A stretch of 64,000 bases of DNA from Variovorax boronicumulans (lineage in GTDB: Bacteria > Pseudomonadota > Gammaproteobacteria > Burkholderiales > Burkholderiaceae_C), in NCBI RefSeq assembly GCF_019352895.1, contig NZ_JAAAFX010000009.1, positions 1,010,764 to 1,074,763 on the forward strand, written 5' to 3'. Every line of letters starts with the position of its first letter. Position 1 is the first letter of the stretch. The notes beneath the pieces were generated by a model. That model made no database searches. It saw nothing but the letters and a program-made list of their open reading frames with translations, and was not told the DNA's origin. Made by a program: the position numbers and the translations under genes. Positions 36,318-45,185 of the stretch are shown here, piece after piece.

Positions 36318-37076
36318 TCAGGCCATGGCGCGCACCGCCATGTAGAGCCCCAGCAGCGCCAGCCCGATCAGGAAGCAGCGCTTGAACAGCGCCACCGACA
36401 GGCGCTTGCGCAGCCAGGTGCCCAGCACCATCCCGACGATGGCCGGCACCAGCATCGCGAAGGAGCCGCCCAGCGCGGCCACCGGCAGCCCGCCATTGCC
36501 CGCCAGGCCGATGGCCAGCACCACGGTCGAGGTGGTGAAGGAAATACCCATCGCCTGGATCAGCGAATCGCGCTCGAAGCCCAGCGCCTGCAGATAGGGC
36601 ACGGCCGGCACCGCGAACACCCCCGTCAACGAGGTCACCACGCCCGTGGCCACGCCCACCAGCGGCCCCAGCCAGCGCGCCCGCGCCGGGCTCACATGCA
36701 GCTGCCGTCCGGTGAGCCCCCAGAGCGCGTAGACCATCAGCGCCACGCCCAGCGCCAGCGAGGCCCAGGCCCCGGCCGGCACGCCGAAGTACAGCGAGCC
36801 GCCCAGGGTGCCCACGACCACGCCCGCCTGCATGCCGGCGATGCGCCGCCACACCGCCCTGAAGCTCTCGCGCGGCCCGGTCTGCCAGAGGTTGGTGAGC
36901 AGCGAGGGCACGACCAGCAGCGCGGCGGCGCGCGCCGGCACCATCCACAGCGCAAGCAGCGCCATCGACACGGTCGGCAGCCCGAGGCCCACCACGCCCT
37001 TGATCGCGCCGGCCAGCATGAAGACGGCGGCGGTGGCGGCCCAGTGGCCCAGGGCCAGTTCGTTTGGATTCGTCAT
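36318..37076 (-). CDS. TauE/SafE-family membrane transporter
   Basis: A 252-residue inner-membrane protein with about eight hydrophobic segments. The repeated family motif occurs as GAIKGVVGLGLPTVSMALL near residue 22 and as GVATGVVTSLTGVFAVPAVP in the second half. Members export or import sulfite, sulfoacetate and related organic acids. The divergent LysR gene at 37168 is its probable regulator. The substrate is unknown. Confidence 0.88.
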   Translation of the reverse strand: MTNPNELALGHWAATAAVFMLAGAIKGVVGLGLPTVSMALLALWMVPARAAALLVVPSLLTNLWQTGPRESFRAVWRRIAGMQAGVVVGTLGGSLYFGVPAGAWASLALGVALMVYALWGLTGRQLHVSPARARWLGPLVGVATGVVTSLTGVFAVPAVPYLQALGFERDSLIQAMGISFTTSTVVLAIGLAGNGGLPVAALGGSFAMLVPAIVGMVLGTWLRKRLSVALFKRCFLIGLALLGLYMAVRAMA

Positions 37077-37167
37077 GGCCTGCAGTCTGCCGGCCGACGC
37101 GGCGGTTGAAAATGCGGCTCTTGCGCACCCGGCCTCAGGCACAGACTGAGGCCCCTCCGGAGTTCCC

Positions 37168-38070
37168 ATGCGATTCGACCTGACCGACCTGCAGCTCTTC
37201 CTCCACGTGGTCGAGGCCGGCAGCCTGACCGCGGGCGCCGAGCGCGCGCACATGACGCTGGCCTCGGCCAGCCAGCGCGTGCGCGGCATGGAAGCGGTGC
37301 TCGGCACCCCGCTGCTCACGCGCCATGCGCAGGGCGTGCGCCCCACCGAGGCCGGTCGCACGCTGCTGCACCATGCGCGCGTCGTGCTCCAGCAGATGGC
37401 CCGGCTGCGCGGCGAACTGGGCGAGTACGGTCAGGGCCTCAAGGGCCATGTGCGGCTCATGTGCGGCACCTCGGCGCTCAGCGAGCACCTGCCCGAGGTG
37501 CTGAGCCGCTTCCTCGCACAGCATCCGCGCATCTCGGTGGACCTCGAGGAACGGCCCAGCCCGGACGCCGTCGACGGCCTGCGCGCGGGCCTGTGCGACA
37601 TCGGCATCGTCTCGGACGCGATCGACACCGAAGGTCTCGAATGCCACCCCTTCCGCCGCGACGACCTGGTGCTGGTGATGCCGCCCGGCCATGCGCTGGC
37701 CCGGCGCAAGCGCGTGCGGCTCGCCGAGGTGGTCGACAGCGAATTCGTCGGTCTGCCCGCCGACAGCGCGCTCACGCAGCTGGTCACGCTGCATGCACGC
37801 GCGCTCGGCAAGCACCTGGCCTACCGCGTGCGCGCGGGCCACTTCGAGGCGGTGTGCCGCATGGTCGCCTACGGCATCGGCGTGGGCATCGTGCCGCAGG
37901 CCGCGGCCGAGCGCTGTGCACGCACGATGAAGATCGCCCATGCCGCGCTGGCCGAGCCCTGGGCCGAGCGCACGCTGATGGCCTGCGTGCGCTCGTCGGA
38001 AGACCTGCCGCTCAACGCGCGGCGCATGCTCGAGCACCTGATCGCGCCGCCGCCGGCCGCTACACCCTGA
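37168..38070 (+). CDS. LysR-family transcriptional regulator
   Basis: A 300-residue regulator with the N-terminal helix-turn-helix (DLTDLQLFLHVVEAGSLTAG, SASQRVRGMEAVLGTPLLTR) and an effector domain from about residue 90. It is divergent from the TauE-family gene across a 91-bp spacer, the usual arrangement of regulator and target. Its 3' end overlaps the convergent epimerase gene by 11 bp. Confidence 0.9.
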   Translation: MRFDLTDLQLFLHVVEAGSLTAGAERAHMTLASASQRVRGMEAVLGTPLLTRHAQGVRPTEAGRTLLHHARVVLQQMARLRGELGEYGQGLKGHVRLMCGTSALSEHLPEVLSRFLAQHPRISVDLEERPSPDAVDGLRAGLCDIGIVSDAIDTEGLECHPFRRDDLVLVMPPGHALARRKRVRLAEVVDSEFVGLPADSALTQLVTLHARALGKHLAYRVRAGHFEAVCRMVAYGIGVGIVPQAAAERCARTMKIAHAALAEPWAERTLMACVRSSEDLPLNARRMLEHLIAPPPAATP

Positions 38071-39052
38071 CCGGCCGCCCCTGGCGCGCACGCGCCGCCA
38101 CGAAGGCGTCGAAGGCCTGGCTGCTGGTCTTGCGCGGCACATAGCCGAAGCGCTGCTTGAGCGCGCTGTTGAGCAGCACCGGCCGGTAGCGCAGGAAATC
38201 GAGCTGCTCGGGCCCGTAGCGGCTCACCCCGAGCGCCGAACCCACGGCCAGCGCGGCCTGGAGCAGGCCCGCCGGCCAACCGATCGCACGCTTGCCCAGC
38301 CGTTCCGCGATCTCGTGGATCGTGAGCGCGCCGTCGCCCGCGAGGTTGTAGCAACCGGGCGGCGCCCCTCGCAGTGCATGCGTGATGGCGCCGGTCACGT
38401 CCTCGTCCCAGACGAAGACGAAGGGGCTGGCGCTGCCGCGGATCGCGATCAGCCGCTTCTTCTCGAACAGCGCGGTGATCTGGTTATCGACCCGCTCGCC
38501 CAGGATGGTGCCGATGCGCAGCACGGTCTGCGCGAGCGCCGGATGCTGCACGCGGGCCTCGGCCAGCAGCTCCTCGACCTGGCGCTTGTGGTCGGCATAG
38601 GCGAACACCGGGTTGCCGCGCAGCGGCTGCGACTCGTCGATCCAGTCCGGGTTGTCGGCGTGGTAGCCGTAGGCCGCACCGCTCGACGACACCACCAGGT
38701 GCCGCACGCCCTGCGCCACGCAGGCCGCGAGCACGTTGCGCGTGCCGCCCACGTCGACCGAATGCTCGAAGGCCCGGTTCGAATCCTTGCCCGGCGTGAC
38801 GATGGAGGCGAGATGCACGACCGTGTCGATGCTATGCGCGGCCAGCGTGTCGGCGAGGCCCGCATCGCGCACGTCCTGCTGGCGATAGACCACACCCGGC
38901 AGCTGCCGCCCGGCGGGCACCTCGCGCACGTCCAGCGCCACCAGCACTTCGAGCGACGCCCCGGCGAGCGCGGCCAGCAGGCCGCGGCCGAGGAAGCCGT
39001 CGCCGCCCGTCACGAGCACGCGTCGGGCGATCCAGCCTTGCGCATCGCTCAT
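38060..39052 (-). CDS. NAD-dependent epimerase/dehydratase (extended SDR)
   Basis: A 330-residue extended short-chain dehydrogenase. The cofactor loop is VTGGDGFLGRGLL near residue 15 and the catalytic pair lies in FAYADHKRQVE (Y-x3-K). Sugar epimerases and 3-beta-hydroxysteroid dehydrogenase-like enzymes share this fold. Last gene of a tight operon with an SDR, a flavin monooxygenase and a BASS-family transporter; its start overlaps the transporter stop by 4 bp. Context makes a lipid, ketone or steroid-like substrate more likely than a nucleotide sugar, but this is inference. Confidence 0.82.
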   Translation of the reverse strand: MSDAQGWIARRVLVTGGDGFLGRGLLAALAGASLEVLVALDVREVPAGRQLPGVVYRQQDVRDAGLADTLAAHSIDTVVHLASIVTPGKDSNRAFEHSVDVGGTRNVLAACVAQGVRHLVVSSSGAAYGYHADNPDWIDESQPLRGNPVFAYADHKRQVEELLAEARVQHPALAQTVLRIGTILGERVDNQITALFEKKRLIAIRGSASPFVFVWDEDVTGAITHALRGAPPGCYNLAGDGALTIHEIAERLGKRAIGWPAGLLQAALAVGSALGVSRYGPEQLDFLRYRPVLLNSALKQRFGYVPRKTSSQAFDAFVAARARQGRPVRV

Positions 39053-39951
39053 GGCTTCACCGGCTTGCGCCCCCACCAGCTCGCAAGCGCCAGGCCCGCG
39101 ATGATGTCCCAGAAGCCCCAGACGCCGGCCACCACCGCCATGCCGCCCAGGCCGCCGAAGAAGCTGAAGATCAGCACCAGGCCGAGCCCCGCGTTGCGGA
39201 TGCCGACCTCGATGGCCACCGCGCGCCGGTCGTAGTCGCCCAGCCCCGAGAGCCGCGCGCAGAGGTAGCCGGTGCCGAAGGCCAGCGCGTCGTGGATCGC
39301 CACCGCCAGCAGCACCAGCCCCACATAGTCGAGGAAGTAGCGCCAGTTGCCCGCGATCGCGCCCACGATGAAGGCGATCAGCGCCAGGAAGCTCAGGAGG
39401 CGCGCCGGCTTTTTGATGCGCGCGGTCAGCCCCGGGAAACGGTGCGCACAGGCCACGCCCAGCACGAAGGGAATGCCGATGATCATCACGATGTGGCCCA
39501 GCATGTCGAAGGGGTCGAGCGCGATGGTCTCGAGCAGCGCCGAGGCTGTGGGATGCAGCCCGCCCCAGAACGCGAAATTGAGCGGCATCAGCACGATCGA
39601 CAGCGCATTCGAGATGGCCGTCATCGACACCGACAGCGCCACGTTGCCGCCCGCGCGGTGCGTGAGGATCTGCGAGATGTTGCCCGGCGGGCAGCAAGCC
39701 ACCAGGATCATGCCCAGTGCGATGCTGGGCGCGGGCTGGAGCAGCAGCGTGAGCGCGTAGGTCACGGCCGGCAGCACGACGAACTGCGCGCCGATGCCCA
39801 CGGCCATCGCGCCGGGCATGCGCGCCACGCGCTGGAAGTCGGCGATGCGGGTGTCCAGCGCGATGCCGAACATCAGGAAGCCCAGCACCGCGTTGAGCAG
39901 CACCAGCGAGGCGGGGTTGAAGTTCAGGCGGATCTCGTCGACGGGCAGCAT
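39049..39951 (-). CDS. Bile acid:sodium symporter (BASS) family transporter
   Basis: A 300-residue membrane protein with about nine to ten hydrophobic segments and the BASS core motifs LVACCPPGNISQILTHRAGG and EVGIRNAGLGLVL. Bacterial members move bile acids, pantoate or other organic anions with sodium. I chose ATG 39951, 4 bp after the monooxygenase stop, because it fits the first membrane segment; an upstream ATG 12 codons earlier overlaps the previous gene. Part of the four-gene operon. Confidence 0.87.
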   Translation of the reverse strand: MLPVDEIRLNFNPASLVLLNAVLGFLMFGIALDTRIADFQRVARMPGAMAVGIGAQFVVLPAVTYALTLLLQPAPSIALGMILVACCPPGNISQILTHRAGGNVALSVSMTAISNALSIVLMPLNFAFWGGLHPTASALLETIALDPFDMLGHIVMIIGIPFVLGVACAHRFPGLTARIKKPARLLSFLALIAFIVGAIAGNWRYFLDYVGLVLLAVAIHDALAFGTGYLCARLSGLGDYDRRAVAIEVGIRNAGLGLVLIFSFFGGLGGMAVVAGVWGFWDIIAGLALASWWGRKPVKP

Positions 39952-39955
39952 GGCG

Positions 39956-41284
39956 TCACTCCGGCAGGGCGAGCATCGCCGATGCACCGCGCACCGCCGC
40001 GCGGTACGTGTCCTTGTGGACGTAATAGGCCATGCGCTCGAGCTGCAGGTACTTGAAGCCGCCGGACAGGTCGGGCGGCGGCCCCTGCACCGCCGCGCGC
40101 AGGGTGCAGGCCTTGGGCGAATCCGCGGCCCGGGCGCGGAACCAGCGCGCCACCAGTTCGGCCTGCTCGTAGCGCCCCTGCCAGCCGATGCCGCTGGCCT
40201 CGATCATGCCGAGCACCGCCAGGTTCTCGAAGCGCGGCGAGAAGATGTTGAGGTACAGCCGGGGCGCCATGCCCTGCCAGTCGAGCAGTTCGCGCGCGAT
40301 GAAGGGGTAGTGCAGCGCATAGCCCGTGGCCGCGAGGATCAGGTCGTAGTCGTGCGTGCCGCCGTCCTTGAAGTGCACCGTGCGACCGGCCAGCCGCGCG
40401 ACGTCGGCGCGCACGCCGATGTCGCCATGACCCACGTGGTGCAGCACCAGCGAGTTCACCACCGGATGCGACTCGTACATCTTGTAGTCGGGCTTGGGAA
40501 AGCCGAAGCGCACCGGATCGCCGGTGAACCACTTGAGCACGGTGGCGTCGACCCGCTGCTTGAGCCAGGCCGGCAGCGGCCGCTTGCCGCCGAGCGTGTC
40601 CGCCGGCTTGCCGAACACGTACTTGGGCACGAAGTAGTAGCCGCGCCGCACCGAGAGGTCGACGCTCCGGGCGTAGTGCACCGCATCGACCGCGATGTCG
40701 CAGCCCGAGTTGCCGGCGCCCACGATCAGCACGCGCTTGCCCTTGAACAGCTCGGGGTGCTTGTAGTCGCTGGTGTGCAGCAATTCGCCGTCGAAGTGGC
40801 CCTCGAACTTCGGCCGCTTGGGCTCGGCCAGCGTGCCGTTGGCGATCACCACGCCCTTGTACTCGGCGGTCTCGACCCGGCCGTCACCCGCGTCCACGCT
40901 CACGCGCCAGCGGGTGTCGGGCGCCTCGCTCACGGGCTCGACGTTGAGCACGCGCGTGTGGAAGCGGAAGTGCTCGCGCAGCTCGAAGCGGTCGGCGAAG
41001 TCGCTGAAGTAGCGCCGCAGTTCGCGGTGGCTCGGGTAGTCGGCCACGCTGTCGGCCATCGGGAACTCGGCGAACTCGGTGGTGCGCTTGCTCGAGATCA
41101 GGTGGGCCGAGTGGTAGACCGTGGAGCGCGGGTTGTCGATGTCCCAGAGGCCGCCGACATCGCTGTGCGCCTCGAAGCCCTGGAAGGGCACGCCGTGTTT
41201 CTGCAGGTTGCGCGCGCCGGCCAGGCCCGAGGGGCCGGCACCGATCAGCGCGATCTGTTCATGGGTGGGTTCGGTGGCGGACAT
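39956..41284 (-). CDS. Flavin-containing monooxygenase
   Basis: A 442-residue FAD/NADPH monooxygenase. FAD motif GAGPSGLAGA near residue 15, FMO fingerprint FEGHFDGELLHTSDY (F-x-G-x3-H-x3-Y-like), NADPH motif GAGNSGCDIAVD near 190, and the C-terminal ATGYALHYPF motif. This class oxygenates N- or S-centres or carries out Baeyer-Villiger oxidation of ketones. Its ATG overlaps the SDR stop by one base (TGATG), giving tight coupling. A preceding alcohol dehydrogenase-type SDR would supply a ketone substrate. Confidence 0.9.
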   Translation of the reverse strand: MSATEPTHEQIALIGAGPSGLAGARNLQKHGVPFQGFEAHSDVGGLWDIDNPRSTVYHSAHLISSKRTTEFAEFPMADSVADYPSHRELRRYFSDFADRFELREHFRFHTRVLNVEPVSEAPDTRWRVSVDAGDGRVETAEYKGVVIANGTLAEPKRPKFEGHFDGELLHTSDYKHPELFKGKRVLIVGAGNSGCDIAVDAVHYARSVDLSVRRGYYFVPKYVFGKPADTLGGKRPLPAWLKQRVDATVLKWFTGDPVRFGFPKPDYKMYESHPVVNSLVLHHVGHGDIGVRADVARLAGRTVHFKDGGTHDYDLILAATGYALHYPFIARELLDWQGMAPRLYLNIFSPRFENLAVLGMIEASGIGWQGRYEQAELVARWFRARAADSPKACTLRAAVQGPPPDLSGGFKYLQLERMAYYVHKDTYRAAVRGASAMLALPE

Positions 41285-42111
41285 CAGCGCGGTGGTTCCT
41301 TCGAAAGACCCGGGATGGCGGTGGCGCCGGCCTCGCCCACGCGCGGCTTGCGCGGCTGGGCACGCAGCAGGCGGTCGTGCAGGGTGTCAGGCAGCAGGCC
41401 CAGCGCGCGCGAGAGCCAGCCGATGCGGCGCGGCAGCACGATCTGTTCGCGGCCCGCGCGCACGCCGGCCAGCAGCTGCCGCGCGGCCGTGTCGGCCTCG
41501 AGCAGGCCCGGCATCGCGAAGCGGTTGCCGGCCGTGAGCGCGGTGCGGATGTAGCCGGGGCTGACGGTGTGCACCGTGAGGCCGGTGCCGCGCAGTTCGG
41601 CGCGCAGGCTTTCGAGGTAGCGGATCAGGCCGGACTTGCTGGCGCAGTAGGCGCCGTTGCCCGGCATGCCGCGCCAGCCCGCGATGCTGGCCACGCCGAC
41701 CAGCGCGCCGCGCGGTTGCGCGCGCATTCGCTTCAGGAAGGGCTGGAAGGTGGTGGCGGCGCCCAGCAGGTTGATCTCGAGCATGCGGCGCAGCACCGCC
41801 AGGTCGTCGGCCTCTGCCGTGTCGTAACCGCCCGCGACGCCCGCATTGGCGATCACCAGGTCGGGCACGCCATGGCGCCCCATCCAGTCGGCGGCCATGG
41901 CCTGCATGGGCTCGCCCTGCGACACGTCGGGTGTGTAGGCCGCACAGCGCGCGGGCGCCAGCGTGGCCAGTGCGGCGAGTCGGTCCGCGTCGAGACCGAC
42001 CAACGCCACCTGGGCGCCGCTCGCGATCAGTTCACGCGCCAGCGCCTGGCCCAGCCCTCCGCAGGCCCCCGTGAGGACAACGTTGCGAAACGGCGGCGAA
42101 AGCGAAGTCAC
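41284..42111 (-). CDS. Short-chain dehydrogenase/reductase (classical SDR)
   Basis: A 275-residue oxidoreductase. TGACGGLGQALA near residue 14 binds NAD(P); IANAGVAGG is the NAG motif; the catalytic Ser and Y-x3-K are in VASIAGWRGM and YCASKSG. It is the first gene of the SDR-monooxygenase-BASS-epimerase operon and would interconvert an alcohol and a ketone. The substrate is unknown. Confidence 0.88.
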   Translation of the reverse strand: MTSLSPPFRNVVLTGACGGLGQALARELIASGAQVALVGLDADRLAALATLAPARCAAYTPDVSQGEPMQAMAADWMGRHGVPDLVIANAGVAGGYDTAEADDLAVLRRMLEINLLGAATTFQPFLKRMRAQPRGALVGVASIAGWRGMPGNGAYCASKSGLIRYLESLRAELRGTGLTVHTVSPGYIRTALTAGNRFAMPGLLEADTAARQLLAGVRAGREQIVLPRRIGWLSRALGLLPDTLHDRLLRAQPRKPRVGEAGATAIPGLSKEPPR

Positions 42112-42330
42112 AGGCGGGCGGCGCGGGCGCCGAGTGGCGAAGACCGAATCACTTTAGCCGCGGCGATGCAGTGCACCCCCTGGCATTTCCCCTTGCTGGC
42201 GCGTTCCGTCGAAACGAGCGGATCGCGCGGCGCCCGCATCGGACCACGGATGCGCGTGCGCGCAAACAACGCGAGCGTGTTTGCTTATGCGCTGTGGCGC
42301 GCCCTGCCTGCGGGGCGCGCCCGGCCCGAC

Positions 42331-43701
42331 TCAGGAGCCGGCGATCTTCATCCGGTTGATCAGCAGCGAGCCCGTGGTCTTGGCACCGTAGTTGTAGGTG
42401 TCGGCGCCCACGGCCTGGATGCCCATCAGCATGTCCTTGAGGTTGCCGGCGATGGTGATCTCCTGCACCGGGAACGCGATGCGGCCCTTCTCGACCCAGA
42501 AGCCGCTGGCGCCGCGCGAGTAGTCGCCGGTCACGTAGTTCACGCCCTGGCCCATGAGCTCGATCACGAACAGGCCGGTGCCCAGCTTGCGCAGCATCTC
42601 GTCGAGGTCGTCGCCGGCCTTCGTCAGGCGCGAACTCAGCACCAGGTTGTGCGAGCCGCCGGCGTTACCGGTGGTCTTCATGCCCAGCTTGCGCGCCGAG
42701 TAGGTGCTGAGGAAATAGCCCTCGAGCCGGCCGGCGTCGACCACCTTGCGCGCCCGCGTGGTCACGCCTTCGTCGTCGAAGGGGGCGCTGCCCTTGCCGC
42801 GCAGCAGGTGCGGGTCTTCGGACACGTCGATGTGCTTGGGCAGCACCGGCTTGCCCAGCGAGTCGAGCAGGAAGGTGCTCTTGCGGTAGAGCGCGCCGCC
42901 GCTGGTGGCCTGCACCAGTCCGCCCAGCAGGCCGGCCGCGAGCGGCGACTCGAACAGCACCGGGCACTCGATGGTCTTGATCTTGCGCGACTTCAGGCGC
43001 GACAGCGCGCGTTCGGCCGCATAGCGGCCCACCGCCTGCGGGCTGGCCAGTTCGTCGGCCGAGCGCATCGAGCTGTACCAGGCGTCGCGCTGCATGTCGT
43101 TGCCCTTGCCGGCGATCGGGGCGACCGAGATCGAGTGGCGCGAGCTGGCGTAGCCGCCCCGGAAGCCGTGCGTGTGGGCGCTGAAGAAGTGGCTCTGCTG
43201 GGCCGAGACGCCCGCGCCTTCGCTGTTGGTGATGCGCTTGTCGGTCGACAGGGCGGCCGCTTCGCATTCGAGCGCCAGCGTCGCCGCCCGCTCGCTGTCG
43301 ATGTCCCAGGGGTGGAACAGGTCGAGGTCGGGCTGTTCGCGCACGATGTCGGCCTCGTCGGGCAGGCCGGCGACCGGGTCTTCGGCGGTGAAGCGCGCGA
43401 TGTCGTAGGCCGCCTGCACCGTCTGCTCGATGGCGGCGCCGGAAAAGTCGGAGGTGCTGGCGTTGCCGCGGCGGTTGCCGACGTAGACGGTGATGCCCAG
43501 GGATTTGTCGCGGTTGCGCTCGACGTTCTCGAGCTCGCCCTTGCGCACCGAGACGCTCAGGCCGCAGCCTTCGGAGGCCTCGGCCCCGGCGTTGGTGGCG
43601 CCGAGCTTCTTGGCATGGGCCAAGGCCGAGTCGACCAGGTCTTCGAAGAAGGAGCGGCTGTAGGCAAAGCCGGACGCGGGGCGCGTGGAGGATGTCGTCA
43701 T
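42331..43701 (-). CDS. pmbA: Metalloprotease PmbA/TldE
   Basis: A 456-residue subunit of the TldD/TldE protease, which matures peptides such as microcins and degrades CcdA. The family features are GLSVSVRKGELENVERNRDK near residue 50, the SDFS motif, and the C-terminal NLVLSSR ... GVNYVTGDYSRGASGFWVEKG. Length matches TldE. It is divergent from darP, its usual neighbour. The 219 bp downstream of its stop hold two AscI-like GGCGCGCC palindromes that could form a GC hairpin but have no T-run. Confidence 0.94.
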   Translation of the reverse strand: MTTSSTRPASGFAYSRSFFEDLVDSALAHAKKLGATNAGAEASEGCGLSVSVRKGELENVERNRDKSLGITVYVGNRRGNASTSDFSGAAIEQTVQAAYDIARFTAEDPVAGLPDEADIVREQPDLDLFHPWDIDSERAATLALECEAAALSTDKRITNSEGAGVSAQQSHFFSAHTHGFRGGYASSRHSISVAPIAGKGNDMQRDAWYSSMRSADELASPQAVGRYAAERALSRLKSRKIKTIECPVLFESPLAAGLLGGLVQATSGGALYRKSTFLLDSLGKPVLPKHIDVSEDPHLLRGKGSAPFDDEGVTTRARKVVDAGRLEGYFLSTYSARKLGMKTTGNAGGSHNLVLSSRLTKAGDDLDEMLRKLGTGLFVIELMGQGVNYVTGDYSRGASGFWVEKGRIAFPVQEITIAGNLKDMLMGIQAVGADTYNYGAKTTGSLLINRMKIAGS

Positions 43702-43770
43702 GTGTTGGCTATGATACTTGTCGCCCCCAGTTTTCTTATCGCGCGGTCCTTTGCGGCCCAGGATTCACGC

Positions 43771-44427
43771 ATGTCCCGCAAACCCAAAAAAGGCTATTTC
43801 GTCCGTGGAGAGTTCGTTGCAGAAGGCAGCGAGCTCGATCTCGAGCTCAAACGCGAGCTCAAGGGCACCGACGACGCCAGCAAGACCGACCTCAAGCGTG
43901 AAAGCGCCGAGCTGCAGAAGCTCGGCGAAGACCTGCTCGACCTGCGCGCCGGCCTGTTCGACAAGCTCCCGATCGGCGAAAAGCTGCGCGACGCCGTCAT
44001 CGAGGCCCGCCGCATCACCAATTTCGAAGGCAAGCGCCGCCAGATGCAGTTCATCGGCAAGCTGATGCGCCTGCAGGACCCCGGCGTGCTCGACGCCGTG
44101 CGCGCCGCGCTCGACGAGCAGCATCACGGCCCGGCCGAGGAAAGCGCTCTGCTGCACGAGGCCGAGCGCTGGCGCGACCAGCTGATCGCCGACGACGACG
44201 CGTTGGGCGGCTGGATCGAGACCCACCCGGCCACCGACAGCCAGCAGCTGCGCGCCCTGGTGCGCCAGGCCCGCAAGGACCTCAAGGCCGGCAAGCCCGG
44301 CGAAGCGCCGCGCCAGGGCAAGGCCTACCGCGAGGTGTTCCAGCTGGTGCGCGCGCAACTGTCCGCGCACGGCAGCGGCGACCATGCGGCCGAAGCCGCC
44401 GAGCAGTCGAGGGAGCACGACGCGTGA
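43771..44427 (+). CDS. darP: Ribosome biogenesis factor DarP/YjgA (DUF615)
   Basis: A 218-residue highly charged helical protein. MSRKPKKGYFVRGEFVAEGS, LKRELKGTDDASKTDLKRES and RLQDPGVLDAVRAALDE match the YjgA/DarP family, which binds late 50S assembly intermediates. It is divergent from pmbA, a pairing conserved in many proteobacteria, and overlaps mog by 4 bp. Confidence 0.93.
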   Translation: MSRKPKKGYFVRGEFVAEGSELDLELKRELKGTDDASKTDLKRESAELQKLGEDLLDLRAGLFDKLPIGEKLRDAVIEARRITNFEGKRRQMQFIGKLMRLQDPGVLDAVRAALDEQHHGPAEESALLHEAERWRDQLIADDDALGGWIETHPATDSQQLRALVRQARKDLKAGKPGEAPRQGKAYREVFQLVRAQLSAHGSGDHAAEAAEQSREHDA

Positions 44428-45044
44428 GCGAAGCCGCCGGAACGGGCCTCGCCGCCTTCGATCCGGTGCGCATCGGCATCGTCTCGGTGAGCGACCGCGC
44501 CTCGAGCGGCGTCTACGTCGACCAGGGCCTGCCGGCCCTCAAGGACTGGCTCACGCGCGCGCTGCGCAACCCGATCGAATTCGAGGCCCGGCTGATCCCC
44601 GACGAGCAGGCCGGCATCAGCGCCACGCTGATCGAACTGGTCGACGCCGGCTGCTCGCTGGTGCTGACCACCGGCGGCACCGGCCCCGCGCTGCGCGACG
44701 TGACGCCCGAGGCCACGCTGGCCGTGGCGCACAAGGAAATGCCGGGTTTCGGCGAGCAGATGCGCCAGATCGGCCTGCGCTTCGTGCCGACCGCGATCCT
44801 CTCGCGCCAGGTGGCGGTGGTCCGCGAACGCAGCCTGATCCTCAACCTGCCTGGCCAGCCCAAGGCCATCGCAGAAACACTCGAAGGCCTGAAGAACCCC
44901 GACGGTTCGCAGGCCGTGCCTGGCATCTTCGCGGCCGTGCCCTATTGCATCGACCTGATCGGCGGGCCCTACCTGCAAACCGACGACGCGGTGTGCAAGG
45001 CTTTCCGGCCCAAATCGGCGATCCGTCCCGCGCGCGCGGCCTGA
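44424..45044 (+). CDS. mog: Molybdopterin adenylyltransferase
   Basis: A 206-residue enzyme activating molybdopterin with ATP before molybdate insertion. IGIVSVSDRASSGVYVDQGL near residue 17 and LTTGGTGPALRDVTPEA near 80 are family signatures. The start is GTG within the darP stop (GTGA). NasA in this window requires molybdenum cofactor, so this product serves it among others. Confidence 0.93.
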   Translation: MSEAAGTGLAAFDPVRIGIVSVSDRASSGVYVDQGLPALKDWLTRALRNPIEFEARLIPDEQAGISATLIELVDAGCSLVLTTGGTGPALRDVTPEATLAVAHKEMPGFGEQMRQIGLRFVPTAILSRQVAVVRERSLILNLPGQPKAIAETLEGLKNPDGSQAVPGIFAAVPYCIDLIGGPYLQTDDAVCKAFRPKSAIRPARAA

Positions 45045-45185
45045 GCTGTCTCCAAGGCGCCTGAAAAGGTGTCTTCTCCCCGTACAAATCCCGACGCTGC
45101 AGTGCAGCAGCGTGCGGCATAGTCGTTGCTTGTCTGCACACCGGGATCGCCCGTCCTGCAGTCTTTCAATCACAGGAGACACCGC

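Noticed and set aside
42285..42325. Rho-independent terminator after pmbA
   Set aside because: The two GGCGCGCC palindromes could pair, but there is no T-run on the relevant strand.
45094..45113. Hairpin ACGCTGC-AGTGCA-GCAGCGT before the TRAP receptor, whose hexaloop has A1 and G4
   Set aside because: It has no following terminator, sigma-54 promoter or nitrate context, so I do not call it an ANTAR target.
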